NCBI GenBank assembly: GCA_039908105.1
Contig: JAMOBI010000001.1
Coordinates: forward strand, 48,767 to 112,766
DNA: 64,000 nucleotides
DNA from: Magnetaquiglobus sp039908105
GTDB taxonomy: Bacteria; Pseudomonadota; Magnetococcia; Magnetococcales; Magnetaquicoccaceae
Direction: 5' to 3'
The notes under the pieces are model-generated. The model worked only from the letters and a program-made list of their open reading frames with translations. It did not search any database and was not told the origin of the DNA. Both the position numbers and the translations under genes were made by a program. Positions within the stretch are counted from its first letter, which is position 1. The number at the start of each line of letters is the position of its first letter. Below, one piece after another: positions 9,415 through 18,366 of this stretch.

Positions 9415-9651
9415 ATGAGCAACATTGCCGAACGGGTCAAGAAGATCGTCGTCGAACAGCTGGGCGTCGAAGCCAGCCAAGTCACCGAAGAGGCCAATTT
9501 CGTCGATGATCTGGGTGCCGACTCCCTGGATACCGTCGAGTTGGTGATGGCCCTGGAGGAGGAATTTGGCTGCGAAATCCCCGATGACGCAGCGGAAAAA
9601 ATCGTGACGGTCAAGCAGGCGATTGAATTCATCGAAAAAAATCTGGGTTGA
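9415..9651 (+). CDS. acpP: Acyl carrier protein
   Basis: Standard 78-residue acidic carrier protein. The phosphopantetheine attachment serine lies in DLGADSLDTVEL. A strong ribosome-binding region (ATAAGGAAA) precedes the ATG. It sits between fabG and fabF, as in most proteobacteria. About 145 non-coding bases separate it from fabF. Confidence 0.97.
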   Translation: MSNIAERVKKIVVEQLGVEASQVTEEANFVDDLGADSLDTVELVMALEEEFGCEIPDDAAEKIVTVKQAIEFIEKNLG

Positions 9652-9797
9652 TTCACCCAAGGAGTGCATTTTTCCACACATCCCGGTTGGCGCGCGGAAC
9701 GGACACCTTTTCGGACCCGAGCGGACAATAACTTCCGCCCATCCGATGTCCGCTTCCAAGGCCAATCGCAGCATCGCGCTTAAGGAGCGAGCGAGCC

Positions 9798-11042
9798 GTG
9801 GCAGAACGTCGAGTGGTCATGACGGGTATCGGGTTGATCACCCCACTGGGTGTGGGCATCGGTCCGGTTTGGCAGGGTTTGACCGAAGGTCGTTCCGGGA
9901 TCGGTCCAATCACCCGTTTCAATCCTGAAGAGTATGCATGTCGCATCGCCGGTGAGTGCCGGGGATTCGATCCCGAGGCCTGGGTTGACAAAAAGGATGT
10001 GAAGAAGATGGATCTCTTCATGCACTTCGGTGTCGCCGCGGCCCAATTGGCCTGGGAGAATTCGGGACACACGGTCACCGAAGAGAACGCCCATCGCATC
10101 GGCGTGATCATCGGTTCTGGCATTGGCGGACTCACGGCGATTCAGAATCAGGCGTTCACGTTGAAAGAGCGCGGACCCCGGCGCATCTCGCCGTTTTTCA
10201 TTCCCATGTCGCTGATCAACCTGATCTCCGGACATGTCGCCATCCGTTATGGCATGAAAGGTCCGAACCATTCGGTGGTGACCGCCTGTGCCACGGGTGC
10301 CCACGCCATCGGCGATGCCATGCGCATCATTCAACGCGGCGAGGCCGACGTGATGCTCGCGGGTGGTGCCGAGGCTGCCATTTGTGAGCTGGCAGTCGGT
10401 GGCTTTGCCGCAGCCAAGGCCCTGACCAGTCGCAACGACGATCCGACTGCGGCCTCGCGCCCCTGGGATCGAGGCCGCGACGGTTTCGTGATGGCCGAGG
10501 GGGCCGGTGTGGTGGTACTGGAGTCCCTGGAGTCGGCTTTGGCGCGAGGTGCCACCATCTATGCCGAAATGATCGGTTATGGGATGTCCGGCGATGCCTA
10601 TCACATCACGGCACCGCAACCGGATGGCGAGGGAGCGGCCCGTTGCATGAACGCCGCCATTCGGGATGCCGGGATCGCTCCCGAGGCGATCGGCTACATC
10701 AACGCCCACGGCACCTCCACGCCGATCGGCGATCACATGGAGACCCTGGCGGTCAAGCTGGCGCTCGGCGAGGCCAATGCCCGCAAGGTGATGATCTCCT
10801 CCACCAAGTCGATGACCGGACATCTGCTCGGCGCGGCGGGCGGGGTCGAGGCCATCTTCACCGCGCTTGCGTTGAAGCATGGCGTGCTGCCCCCGACGAT
10901 CAACCTCACCGATCCGGATCCGGAGTGTGATCTCGATTACATTCCCAACACGGCGCGTGAGAAGGTGGTTGAATACGCCTTGTCGAACTCCTTCGGCTTT
11001 GGCGGCACCAATGCCACTCTGGTCATGAAGCGCTTTCATTGA
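9798..11042 (+). CDS. fabF: 3-oxoacyl-[ACP] synthase II FabF
   Basis: Condensing enzyme of fatty-acid elongation, 414 residues. The Cys-His-His triad is visible in TACATGAHA, NAHGTSTPIGD and GHLLGAAGG. The start is GTG at 9798 behind AAGGAG. The end overlaps the TTG start of mltG by four bases, so the two genes are translationally coupled. Confidence 0.97.
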   Translation: MAERRVVMTGIGLITPLGVGIGPVWQGLTEGRSGIGPITRFNPEEYACRIAGECRGFDPEAWVDKKDVKKMDLFMHFGVAAAQLAWENSGHTVTEENAHRIGVIIGSGIGGLTAIQNQAFTLKERGPRRISPFFIPMSLINLISGHVAIRYGMKGPNHSVVTACATGAHAIGDAMRIIQRGEADVMLAGGAEAAICELAVGGFAAAKALTSRNDDPTAASRPWDRGRDGFVMAEGAGVVVLESLESALARGATIYAEMIGYGMSGDAYHITAPQPDGEGAARCMNAAIRDAGIAPEAIGYINAHGTSTPIGDHMETLAVKLALGEANARKVMISSTKSMTGHLLGAAGGVEAIFTALALKHGVLPPTINLTDPDPECDLDYIPNTAREKVVEYALSNSFGFGGTNATLVMKRFH

Positions 11043-12073
11043 AACGCTGGCTCCAGGATGTCGCCTTCACCCTTTTGTTGGGTGGACTGATCATTTTGGG
11101 AGCGATCGCCTACGCCTTCGTCGAATTTCTCGACACCCCGTCACCAGTCACCCGTCGTGTGATGATCGAAAAGGGCTGGGGCCCCAAAAAAATCGCCCTG
11201 CATCTGGAGTCGCAGGGCGTGGTGAACTCCTCGGTCTGGTTCGGATGGCTGATGCGTATGCATCTGCCGGGGTCGATCCGTCTGCACGCGGGCGAATATC
11301 AGATTCATGCCGGTGAATCTCCGGCCTCCCTGTTGATCCGCATGGAGCATGGCGACGTGGTGCGCCATCGATTCTCTTTCCCAGAAGGGATGACCGTAGA
11401 GGAGGTCGCATCCCGGCTGCGTAAACACGGTTGGCATGAGGCCGAAGGGCGGCTGAAAGATGCGGCACTGCCACGCAAACTCGGCGTAACCGCCCCTTCT
11501 CTTGAGGGTTGGCTCTTCCCGGAGACCTATCAGTACGTGCGAGGCGACACCATCGAGGAGATGTTGACCCGCATGGTACGCATGACCAAGAAGGTGCTCG
11601 AACGAGAGTGGAACGCACGCGCGCCGGAGATGAATCTGACCCCACTGGAGGCATTGACCCTGGCCTCGATCATCGAAAAGGAGACCGGTCGCGCCGAGGA
11701 GCGCACGCGCATTTCGGGGGTGTTTCACAACCGCCTGAGAAAGCACATGCGCCTGGAGAGCGATCCGACGGTCATTTACGGTCTGCCGGATTTTGATGGC
11801 GATCTGACCCGCAAGGATCTGGCCACGCCGACCCCTTTCAACACTTACGTGATTCACGGCCTGCCGCCCACGCCGATCTGCAATCCGGGCGAGGCATCGA
11901 TTCATGCCGCACTCCATCCGGATGCGACCGAAGAGCTGTTTTTTGTTGCCACCGGGGATGGTACGCATCAATTTTCCAAGACCTATGCCGAACATCGCGC
12001 CAAGGTGAACCGGTATCAGCGTGGCGTTCGCAGCGAAGGGAGTGCCGCTCGGGAAAAAAATGTCCAGCCCTGA
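11039..12073 (+). CDS. mltG: Endolytic transglycosylase MltG (YceG-like)
   Basis: 344-residue inner-membrane enzyme that cleaves nascent peptidoglycan strands and sets glycan length. One N-terminal membrane helix (about 8-28) is followed by a LysM-like region (HAGEYQIHAGES) and the YceG catalytic domain. The catalytic glutamate lies in ASIIEKETG, and the substrate-site sequence LESDPTVIYGL is conserved. The start is TTG, sharing bases with the fabF stop. The usual order mltG then tmk is kept. Confidence 0.94.
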   Translation: MKRWLQDVAFTLLLGGLIILGAIAYAFVEFLDTPSPVTRRVMIEKGWGPKKIALHLESQGVVNSSVWFGWLMRMHLPGSIRLHAGEYQIHAGESPASLLIRMEHGDVVRHRFSFPEGMTVEEVASRLRKHGWHEAEGRLKDAALPRKLGVTAPSLEGWLFPETYQYVRGDTIEEMLTRMVRMTKKVLEREWNARAPEMNLTPLEALTLASIIEKETGRAEERTRISGVFHNRLRKHMRLESDPTVIYGLPDFDGDLTRKDLATPTPFNTYVIHGLPPTPICNPGEASIHAALHPDATEELFFVATGDGTHQFSKTYAEHRAKVNRYQRGVRSEGSAAREKNVQP

Positions 12074-12686
12074 TGGTACTCTTCCAGCTGCTGCCCGATT
12101 TATTTCCTTTGAAGGGGGTGAAGGAGCGGGCAAATCGAGCCAGATGACGCTGCTTGCCGAACGATTGCGTTCATTGAGTGTCGATGTGGTCACCACGCGC
12201 GAGCCAGGCGGCTGTCCGGTGGCAGAAAGAATCCGCGCGTTGGTTGTGGGCGGTCAACCCGGGGATTTCGACATTCGCTCGGAGTGGTTATTGATGTTGG
12301 CTGCGCGCGTCGAGCATCTGCGTGCAGTCATTCGACCCGCCTTGGCGCGTGGGGCGTGGGTATTGTGCGATCGTTTTTCCGACAGCACCTTGGCGTATCA
12401 GGGATACGGGCGCGGATTGGATCTCGAGTCTCTGGTGGCGATGAATCGTTTTGTGCAGGATGGCGTGACCCCGGATCGTGTGATTCTGTTGGATGTCGAG
12501 CCCCCGGTCGGATTGGCGCGTGCGGTGGGGAAGAATCGGTTCGAAGCGGAACAGCTGGCATTTCACCAACGGGTTCGGGCTGGATATCTGGCTCTGGCAG
12601 TGGCCGAACCGGTTCGTTGGCGGGTGATCGATGCCCATGAGGATCCCGCCTGTGTCGCCGAGGCGGTGTGGCGAGCGGTGGTTTAA
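12060..12686 (+). CDS. tmk: Thymidylate kinase
   Basis: Phosphorylates dTMP to dTDP; 208 residues. The P-loop is FEGGEGAGKSSQ and the second motif is DRFSDSTLAYQGYG, where DRY is replaced by DRF, a common variant. The start at 12060 overlaps mltG by 14 bases; a GTG at 12021 in the same frame is an alternative. The expected holB does not follow. Instead the TAA stop lies within the first bases of a dispersed repeat (12683 onward), which then supplies a terminator. Confidence 0.94.
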   Translation: MSSPDGTLPAAARFISFEGGEGAGKSSQMTLLAERLRSLSVDVVTTREPGGCPVAERIRALVVGGQPGDFDIRSEWLLMLAARVEHLRAVIRPALARGAWVLCDRFSDSTLAYQGYGRGLDLESLVAMNRFVQDGVTPDRVILLDVEPPVGLARAVGKNRFEAEQLAFHQRVRAGYLALAVAEPVRWRVIDAHEDPACVAEAVWRAVV

Positions 12687-12800
12687 ACCGCAACCAGCTT
12701 GGAATGTGTAATTTTTATTAGTAAAAAAAAGAGAGGGTCTGGGAGATTCATCTCCCAGGGTTTTGACTTTGACTTTAGCGCGCTCTTCAAAGGAAGCATT
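12683..12800 (+). repeat. Dispersed mosaic repeat, copy A
   Basis: It begins with the family end TTTAAACCGCAACC inside the tmk stop region, continues through AGCTTGGAATGTGTA and the terminator hairpin, and ends in the shared TTTAGCGCGCTCTTC. It is in the reverse orientation relative to the copy at 43278-43502. The remaining bases to 12867 show no gene. Confidence 0.85.
12737..12767 (+). terminator. Repeat-borne terminator after tmk
   Basis: Stem CTGGGAGA (12739-12746) and TCTCCCAG (12751-12758) with a TTCA loop, followed by GGTTTT. On the other strand the same hairpin is followed by CCTCTC and a long T run, so it should work in both directions. Confidence 0.75.
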
Positions 12801-12867
12801 TATTCAATGAAGATTTTCATCATTCTAATGTAATCTTTGTTAATCTGTTAGCCGAATTCTGTAGAAA

Positions 12868-13449
12868 TCACTCCCCAAACGCCATCCAACTCACACGCAG
12901 CTCTCGCGGACGTTCCTCGGCACGAGTCATCACCACCAGCGTAAATCCCTGGGCATCGACCGACTCGGTGGTCAGCTGAAAATGAATTTTTTCCAACCCC
13001 GGCTCCATGCCGACCACGCCCAACGTCACGCGCGGCGAACGGGAAAACGGTTTTTCAAACACCACCCGCTCACGAAACTCTCTTTCACGATTGAACAGAT
13101 TGACAATCCGCCACGCCTTGTCCTCCTGACGGGCAATCACACCTCCCTGTTCCAAGCGTACATCGACAGATTTTGGCAAGGATTCCAACCGTTCAAGACG
13201 CTCCAGCACCCTGTGCAATTGTGTCTCGATGGCTGCCAGACGGGTACGGTTCTCCTCCACTCCCTCCCTCTGTTGTGCATCCCGCGCCTCCTGCAACTCC
13301 CTTTGCTGCACACGAAGGGCATCACTCCCCAACAACCACGCGCGCCAACCGCCCGGCTGTGCTTCCCCTTCTGGCATGCCACCACGCAAAAACAACAATC
13401 CACTCAAGATCACCACCAACGACAATGACAACCAAAACAGACGAATCAT
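12868..13449 (-). CDS. Membrane-anchored coiled-coil protein with H-type lectin domain
   Basis: 193 residues. One N-terminal membrane helix (about 1-22, IRLFWLSLSLVVILSGLLFL) is followed by a charged coiled coil (about 45-95, rich in Glu, Arg and Leu). The C-terminal domain (about 120-193) has the H-type lectin pattern: FEKPFSRSPRVTLGV, then QGFTLVVMT and finally RELRVSWMAFGE. H-type lectins bind GalNAc-type sugars as trimers in snail agglutinins and discoidins; the coiled coil would suit trimerisation. It is divergent from the hydrolase gene, with 235 bases between them. Ligand and role are unknown. Confidence 0.7.
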   Translation of the reverse strand: MIRLFWLSLSLVVILSGLLFLRGGMPEGEAQPGGWRAWLLGSDALRVQQRELQEARDAQQREGVEENRTRLAAIETQLHRVLERLERLESLPKSVDVRLEQGGVIARQEDKAWRIVNLFNREREFRERVVFEKPFSRSPRVTLGVVGMEPGLEKIHFQLTTESVDAQGFTLVVMTRAEERPRELRVSWMAFGE

Positions 13450-13684
13450 ACGGATCTCCCAAATTTGTTCCCAGTGACGATCCAGCGTTCAAAAGGCCAG
13501 AGAAATCGGTTACAATGGCCGATCAAAAATTGATTGTCCATGGAGCGTTCCCGGAACACAATGCGCGACGCAAGGAAGACCGATCTTTTGACGATCCGTG
13601 ACGACAGAGAACGGATTGAAACCGACATTCACCCCAGATGACAAACCAACCTGATTGGTTGCAAACAAACCAACCGAACAAGCC

Positions 13685-14479
13685 ATGACCAGACATTTCA
13701 ACGGACATTGGGAGATCATCGGCAGCGGACCACCCGTCCTGTGCGTGTCCGGATTTGCCAGTGGCAACTGGATGTACCGCCCCATCGCACAGATGCTGGC
13801 CGACCGTTTTGCTTTCATCCTGCCTGACAACCGGGGCATGGGACTCTCACCACCCGCAACCCAGACGTATAGTCTCGATGATCTGGCGCAAGACCTGTTC
13901 AATCTCATGGACCAGCTCAAGCACGAACGATTCGCGCTGATAGGTCTGAGCATGGGGGGATTCATCGCCCAGATTCTTGCCACCCGCCATCCTGATCGAA
14001 TCAAACATTTGGTATTGATGTGTACGAGTTCCAATGATTCGGCTTTCAAGGAACTCTTCCCGATGCTCACGCGCGACCAGATTGCAGCCATTTACCTGCT
14101 GCGACGCGAGGAGCGCGTACGTGCCGCGCTTTCCGAATCGTTCTGCCCGTTTTTATACAACCGGTATCCTGATACCCACGCTTACATCCTGGAACAACGA
14201 CTGCGTTACGAACCGGAGAGTGCCCAGGTATTGATGCAATACGATGCCGTGGCACGATTCTTCAACTCGGAGGCGATTCCACTCGAACAGCTGACCATGC
14301 CGACTCTGATCCTCTCCGGCGCGCTCGATCTGCTCGTACCGGTAGCCAATGGTCAACTGTTGGCCAAACGACTGCCGAAGGCGGAACTCCATGTCATCGA
14401 AGAGACCGATCATCTGTTCTTTCTTGAGAAGAGCATGGAAGTAGCACGCCTGATCAAAAGCTTTCTGGAAAAACAATGA
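13685..14479 (+). CDS. Alpha/beta-fold hydrolase
   Basis: 264-residue alpha/beta hydrolase. The oxyanion region reads VLCVSGFASGN, the nucleophile elbow is GLSMGG, a likely acid is the Asp in SGALDLLVP, and the histidine is in ETDHLFF. It resembles 3-oxoadipate enol-lactonase-like and haloperoxidase-like esterases, but the substrate cannot be read from sequence. ATG 13685 is preferred to an in-frame TTG at 13655. Its end overlaps the ROK kinase gene by four bases, so the two may act together. Confidence 0.85.
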   Translation: MTRHFNGHWEIIGSGPPVLCVSGFASGNWMYRPIAQMLADRFAFILPDNRGMGLSPPATQTYSLDDLAQDLFNLMDQLKHERFALIGLSMGGFIAQILATRHPDRIKHLVLMCTSSNDSAFKELFPMLTRDQIAAIYLLRREERVRAALSESFCPFLYNRYPDTHAYILEQRLRYEPESAQVLMQYDAVARFFNSEAIPLEQLTMPTLILSGALDLLVPVANGQLLAKRLPKAELHVIEETDHLFFLEKSMEVARLIKSFLEKQ

Positions 14480-15384
14480 GAGTGGGAATCGATTTGGGCG
14501 GGACAAAAATTGAGATTGTCGTGCTCGACCGGCACGGCGCAATGCGCTATCGGGAACGTACACCCACCCCGCAAGGGGATTATCCGGCCACTCTGGAGGC
14601 CATGAGCGCACTGGTCGGTGATGCCGAAAAGTGCCTCGGGATCACCAACAAAATTCCGATCGGTGTGGGAATACCCGGTTCGGTCTCACCGGTGACCGGG
14701 GTGGTTCAGAATGCCAACTCCACCTGTCTGATCGGCCACAATCTGGCGAGCGACCTTAAGCAGCGACTCGATCGTCCGATCCGATTGGCCAATGACGCCG
14801 ATTGTTTCGCACTATCCGAGGCGACCGATGGCGCCGGTGCTGACGCACCCTTGGTATTGGGGGTGATCCTCGGGACAGGCGTGGGTGGCGGAATCGTCTT
14901 CAACCGCCAGATTCTGGCTGGCCCCAACGCCATTGCCGGGGAATGGGGTCATAACGCCCTACCCTGGCCGGATGAGGATGAACGTCCGGGACCGGCCTGT
15001 TATTGTGGCCGAACAGGGTGTATCGAAACTTTTTTGTGCGGTCCGGCCTTAAGCCTGCAGTATCAAAAGGCGTGCGGATTGCTGCTTCAACCTGTCGAAA
15101 TCGCACACCGTGCGCTTGATCAGGATCCGGTCGCAAAAGCACTGCTTGACCGATACGTGGAACGGCTGGCACGCGCCTTGGCGATGGTAATCAACATCAT
15201 CGACCCACATGTCGTGGTACTCGGTGGCGGGATGTCGAATCTGCCGCTTCTTTACGAACAGGTGCCGCAACTCTGGAAACGCCACATTTTCGCCTCGCAC
15301 GCGCTCACCCGCCTTGTTCGGGCACAATACGGCGACTCCAGCGGTGTACGCGGTGCGGCTTGGCTCTGGGCCGATACGCCGTAA
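14476..15384 (+). CDS. ROK-family sugar kinase
   Basis: 302-residue kinase with the ATP motif GIDLGGTKIE, the ROK sugar-binding motif GEWGHN and the zinc motif CYCGRTGCIE. The overall sequence is close to bacterial fructokinase/N-acetylglucosamine kinase proteins of this family; the exact hexose is not certain. It is coupled to the hydrolase gene by an ATGA overlap. Downstream lies repeat copy B. Confidence 0.88.
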   Translation: MRVGIDLGGTKIEIVVLDRHGAMRYRERTPTPQGDYPATLEAMSALVGDAEKCLGITNKIPIGVGIPGSVSPVTGVVQNANSTCLIGHNLASDLKQRLDRPIRLANDADCFALSEATDGAGADAPLVLGVILGTGVGGGIVFNRQILAGPNAIAGEWGHNALPWPDEDERPGPACYCGRTGCIETFLCGPALSLQYQKACGLLLQPVEIAHRALDQDPVAKALLDRYVERLARALAMVINIIDPHVVVLGGGMSNLPLLYEQVPQLWKRHIFASHALTRLVRAQYGDSSGVRGAAWLWADTP

Positions 15385-15720
15385 CAACACACAAACCGGA
15401 TACCGCCCCCCATTATCCTCGTGGGGCAACATGTGACGGGCCCGTGGGCTGGCACGCCAGTCACTAAACCTTAAAGCCTTTAGTCACGCAGCTTTGTTCT
15501 TGGGCCATGTTCGCGGGATTGTTTTGCAAAAGGCGCAAAACAATCCCGCAGCCAAGACGGCGCGCGGCGCATTTTTCGCAAAAAACGCGAAAAATGCTTC
15601 TTGTAAGAGCGCGCCAAAGTCAAAAACAAAGTCCCAAGGGCTTCGCCCTTGGATCCCACCAGGGGGATAATCCCCCTGGACCCCTATTAATGGAACTACG
15701 CATCCCGTGATGGTTGCGGT
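15385..15720. other. Gene-free stretch holding repeat copy B
   Basis: Between two convergent genes. The left part includes a strong inverted repeat (GCGGGATTGTTTTGC and its complement, about 15512-15550). The right part is repeat copy B. No credible gene is seen. Confidence 0.7.
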
Positions 15721-15741
15721 TTACCAAACTGGGCGCGGTTT
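15551..15741 (+). repeat. Dispersed mosaic repeat, copy B
   Basis: Shares the block from CGGCGCGCGGCGCATTTTTCGC through CAAAGTCAAAAACAAAGTCC with copy C. It holds two hairpins (15634-15652 and 15659-15679) and ends in the family terminus at 15723. The bases 15724-15741 resemble the second family end and lie inside mltA, encoding its last residues. It lacks the CTGGGAGA hairpin. Confidence 0.85.
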
Positions 15742-17076
15742 GACATCGGGGCGCGGGGCAAAGAAATAGAGCTTGGATCCGTTCTGTTTCATAACGCCAG
15801 CCTGATACTCGATCTTCTCATCAAAACCGAAAAAGAGATCCACCCGACCCGGACCGCGAATCGCACCACCGGTATCCTGATTGACGATGAAACGGTTCTC
15901 CGCACGCCATCCGGTCACGGTTTTGCCGTCCTGAGCCATGTTGGGCAGCGTGGTATAAAGAATCCCAGGGGCTCCCTTGGGAAAAAGACGATGATCCGTG
16001 GCAATCGAACGATCCCTGGTCAGTGGCACGTTGATGTTGCCGACCGCATCCACAGCCATTTCCCGAAAGAAAACATACGAGGCATTGGCAAAGAAGAGTC
16101 GCTGCTGGTCACTGGGGTGGTCGATCAACCACTGACGTAGACGTGGCATCGTCATCTCCTCATGAGGAATCTTGCCCTCATCGATCAGAATTTGAGCAAT
16201 CCCCTTGTAGGCGCGACCATTGGTGCCCGCATAGCCAACGCGGATCAAACGGCCATCCTCCATCTGCACCCGACCCGATCCCTGGATATGCAAAAAGAAG
16301 GCATCAATCGCATTGTCGACCCAGACCAGTTCCAATCCCCGGTTGGCGAGCGGACCCGTTGGCCTGGATTTCGCTCCAGTTTTTCCAGCGGCTTTGCCCT
16401 TGGATGATTTCTTGGTCTCTTTCGACGGGGATGCACTCTTTTTGGCCTCCGGTTTGGCAAAAAAAGCACCATCGATCTGCGCGCGCGTGTAGTAAGGTAC
16501 GCCTTTGCCGCGTTCCTTGCGACAGATCCGTTTTCCTGTTTCACAATTCACCAGATCCACTGGCAAGCGATAAAGCGGATAAAAATAGCGCGCCGACGGT
16601 TTGGTGGATCCGTGCAATAACGGCTCGTAGTAGCCGGTCACCAGGACATTGCCTTTTGAATTCCCTCCAATCGACCGATACAGACGATACTTCTCCTTCA
16701 AAAGCTTTTCCAATCCAACCCGATCGCCCGATTTGGCCAATTCGGCCAATTCGAGTGTCGCTTGATGCATGCGTGCTGCACTCACCTTATAGGAGCCGAA
16801 GACAAACTCCTGCTCCGGGGCAATACGGCGATAATAGAGCGCACTCTGCTCCAACGCCTCACCCCAGGTTTGGATCATCCCATCCTTGAACAACTCATCC
16901 GGAATCTCCGACCAGGAAACCGAACGCAAACTCCCCCCATCGGTTCGTTCGTCGATCTCATCGGTCGTGGATTTCTTGACCGTATCCGCGAGTTCTTCGA
17001 CCGGCTGTTTCTGACATCCGGCAACACCCACCCCCAGCAAAAGGAGGATGGCAAAAATCCGCAAGAAACCATTCAC
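15721..17076 (-). CDS. mltA: Membrane-bound lytic murein transglycosylase A
   Basis: Outer-membrane lipoprotein that cuts peptidoglycan to 1,6-anhydro ends; 451 residues from the GTG at 17076, which gives a good signal peptide with lipobox GVAGC. A GTG at 17133 would add 19 residues. The MltA barrel and 3D domain are present, including GYYEP, IQGSGR and the catalytic region NQDTGGAIRGPGRVD. A Lys/Ser-rich insertion (about residues 215-245) is unusual. The last codons and the TAA stop lie in repeat copy B, so the original C-terminus may have been replaced. Confidence 0.92.
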   Translation of the reverse strand: MNGFLRIFAILLLLGVGVAGCQKQPVEELADTVKKSTTDEIDERTDGGSLRSVSWSEIPDELFKDGMIQTWGEALEQSALYYRRIAPEQEFVFGSYKVSAARMHQATLELAELAKSGDRVGLEKLLKEKYRLYRSIGGNSKGNVLVTGYYEPLLHGSTKPSARYFYPLYRLPVDLVNCETGKRICRKERGKGVPYYTRAQIDGAFFAKPEAKKSASPSKETKKSSKGKAAGKTGAKSRPTGPLANRGLELVWVDNAIDAFFLHIQGSGRVQMEDGRLIRVGYAGTNGRAYKGIAQILIDEGKIPHEEMTMPRLRQWLIDHPSDQQRLFFANASYVFFREMAVDAVGNINVPLTRDRSIATDHRLFPKGAPGILYTTLPNMAQDGKTVTGWRAENRFIVNQDTGGAIRGPGRVDLFFGFDEKIEYQAGVMKQNGSKLYFFAPRPDVKPRPVW

Positions 17077-17228
17077 GGCAACACCCTGGAAAATCAGTGG
17101 AAACCAGTGGATCTGGATTGCAATCCGCTCCACCCGAGGTCAACGGATCGTTTTTGCCATCCGTTGGCGCGTGTGGCAAGGTTTGTTCTTGACATGGAAT
17201 ACGGAAATCACACCGTCTGTCCCGTCGA

Positions 17229-18209
17229 TCATCCGGGATGAAGGCGAAAAAGTTCTGGCAATGAAACGAGTTGGATTTTTTTTGGCGACCTGAGGTGGTG
17301 TAGAAAAAAATCCACTCCGCGCGGCTCGTTGCCGTTACCGTGCAGCAAAATGATCCCCCCGGAACGAATTGGCGCCCCATCGGCAACAACCGTCTCGCAC
17401 CCAATGACCAACAGGCCCAATTCGGTCAACTCCTTGAGCAGTCCGGAGGAGGAGACCAACCCCGGAAACCGGAAAAACGGTGGCGGGGTCACGCCTCTTC
17501 TGATCAACTCCCATTCAAGCGCCAGCACCTCGCATTGCGGATCACTGCCATTGGCCAAGAAAAAATTCTCTCTATTGTGACGCGCGGCATCGTAAAAATG
17601 GGTATTCGAATGATTGATCCAGGTGATTGAAAAGTCACCTTCGGCGTGCCGGGCACAAAGCCAGGCAAAATCCCTTTCGTGCCTGCGCATCCACCCGCCG
17701 GACACGGCGATCGCCAACGGAACCGGACGCGACAGATCATCAGACATCAACGCCTCGAACAAACGATATTCCATAGGCTTGGGAGCAGGACAAAGATCAA
17801 TGGTCAGGCATACTCCGTCGATCGGATGATCCGCGCGCCGCAGACCTGCGTTCACCAATGGATGCGGTGGCACCATCTGCCTTGTCAATAGACGGGCATA
17901 GCGGCTTTGCACAGCCAAGTCGGGTGGTTCATCCAGAAATGTAACCGCCTCAAGCGGCAGGATGGCAGTGGTCAACGACTCAGGATCGAGCGTCAACAAC
18001 AAGGATTCACCCTGCAGCGAAAATTCCCGCAGGATGTGCACAGGCGAGTCAGCTGTCCGTTTCACGCTTCCATAGCGTTGCACCGCTCGATAGGCAGCCG
18101 TGAAACGACAGGCTGGAGTGCTCTTCTCCTCTGTCCAAACAGACCGGTACGGCATCAGTCCAAAAAGCGTAGCCCCGACAGCCCGACTCAACAGCTGACG
18201 TCGAGTCAT
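17229..18209 (-). CDS. Tat-exported polysaccharide deacetylase-like protein
   Basis: 326 residues from ATG 18209, which puts a twin-arginine signal (MTRRQLLSRAVGATLFGL) at the N-terminus; a GTG at 18245 is possible. The C-terminal half resembles NodB-type deacetylases: motif 1 is LTIDLCP in place of TFDDGP, motif 2 is INHSNTH, and motif 3 is FRFPG. One of the two motif 1 aspartates is missing, so activity is uncertain. It is probably periplasmic. It lies downstream of the GGDEF gene and upstream of mltA on the same strand. Confidence 0.72.
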   Translation of the reverse strand: MTRRQLLSRAVGATLFGLMPYRSVWTEEKSTPACRFTAAYRAVQRYGSVKRTADSPVHILREFSLQGESLLLTLDPESLTTAILPLEAVTFLDEPPDLAVQSRYARLLTRQMVPPHPLVNAGLRRADHPIDGVCLTIDLCPAPKPMEYRLFEALMSDDLSRPVPLAIAVSGGWMRRHERDFAWLCARHAEGDFSITWINHSNTHFYDAARHNRENFFLANGSDPQCEVLALEWELIRRGVTPPPFFRFPGLVSSSGLLKELTELGLLVIGCETVVADGAPIRSGGIILLHGNGNEPRGVDFFLHHLRSPKKIQLVSLPELFRLHPG

Positions 18210-18366
18210 GGGCCGTAGAAGAGTGCGATCATGATGGCTCAACACGCTTCCCTCGATCCCAGATCCATGGGAAAAACCCGGAACGTTACCGCAGCATCAC
18301 CCCAAAATTCCTGACTTGTACCATGAAAAACAAGCGCCCCCTCCTTCCGGTTCTCGGCCCACCCCC

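Noticed and set aside
9780..11039. 419-codon open frame opposite fabF
   Set aside because: Exact antisense shadow of fabF.
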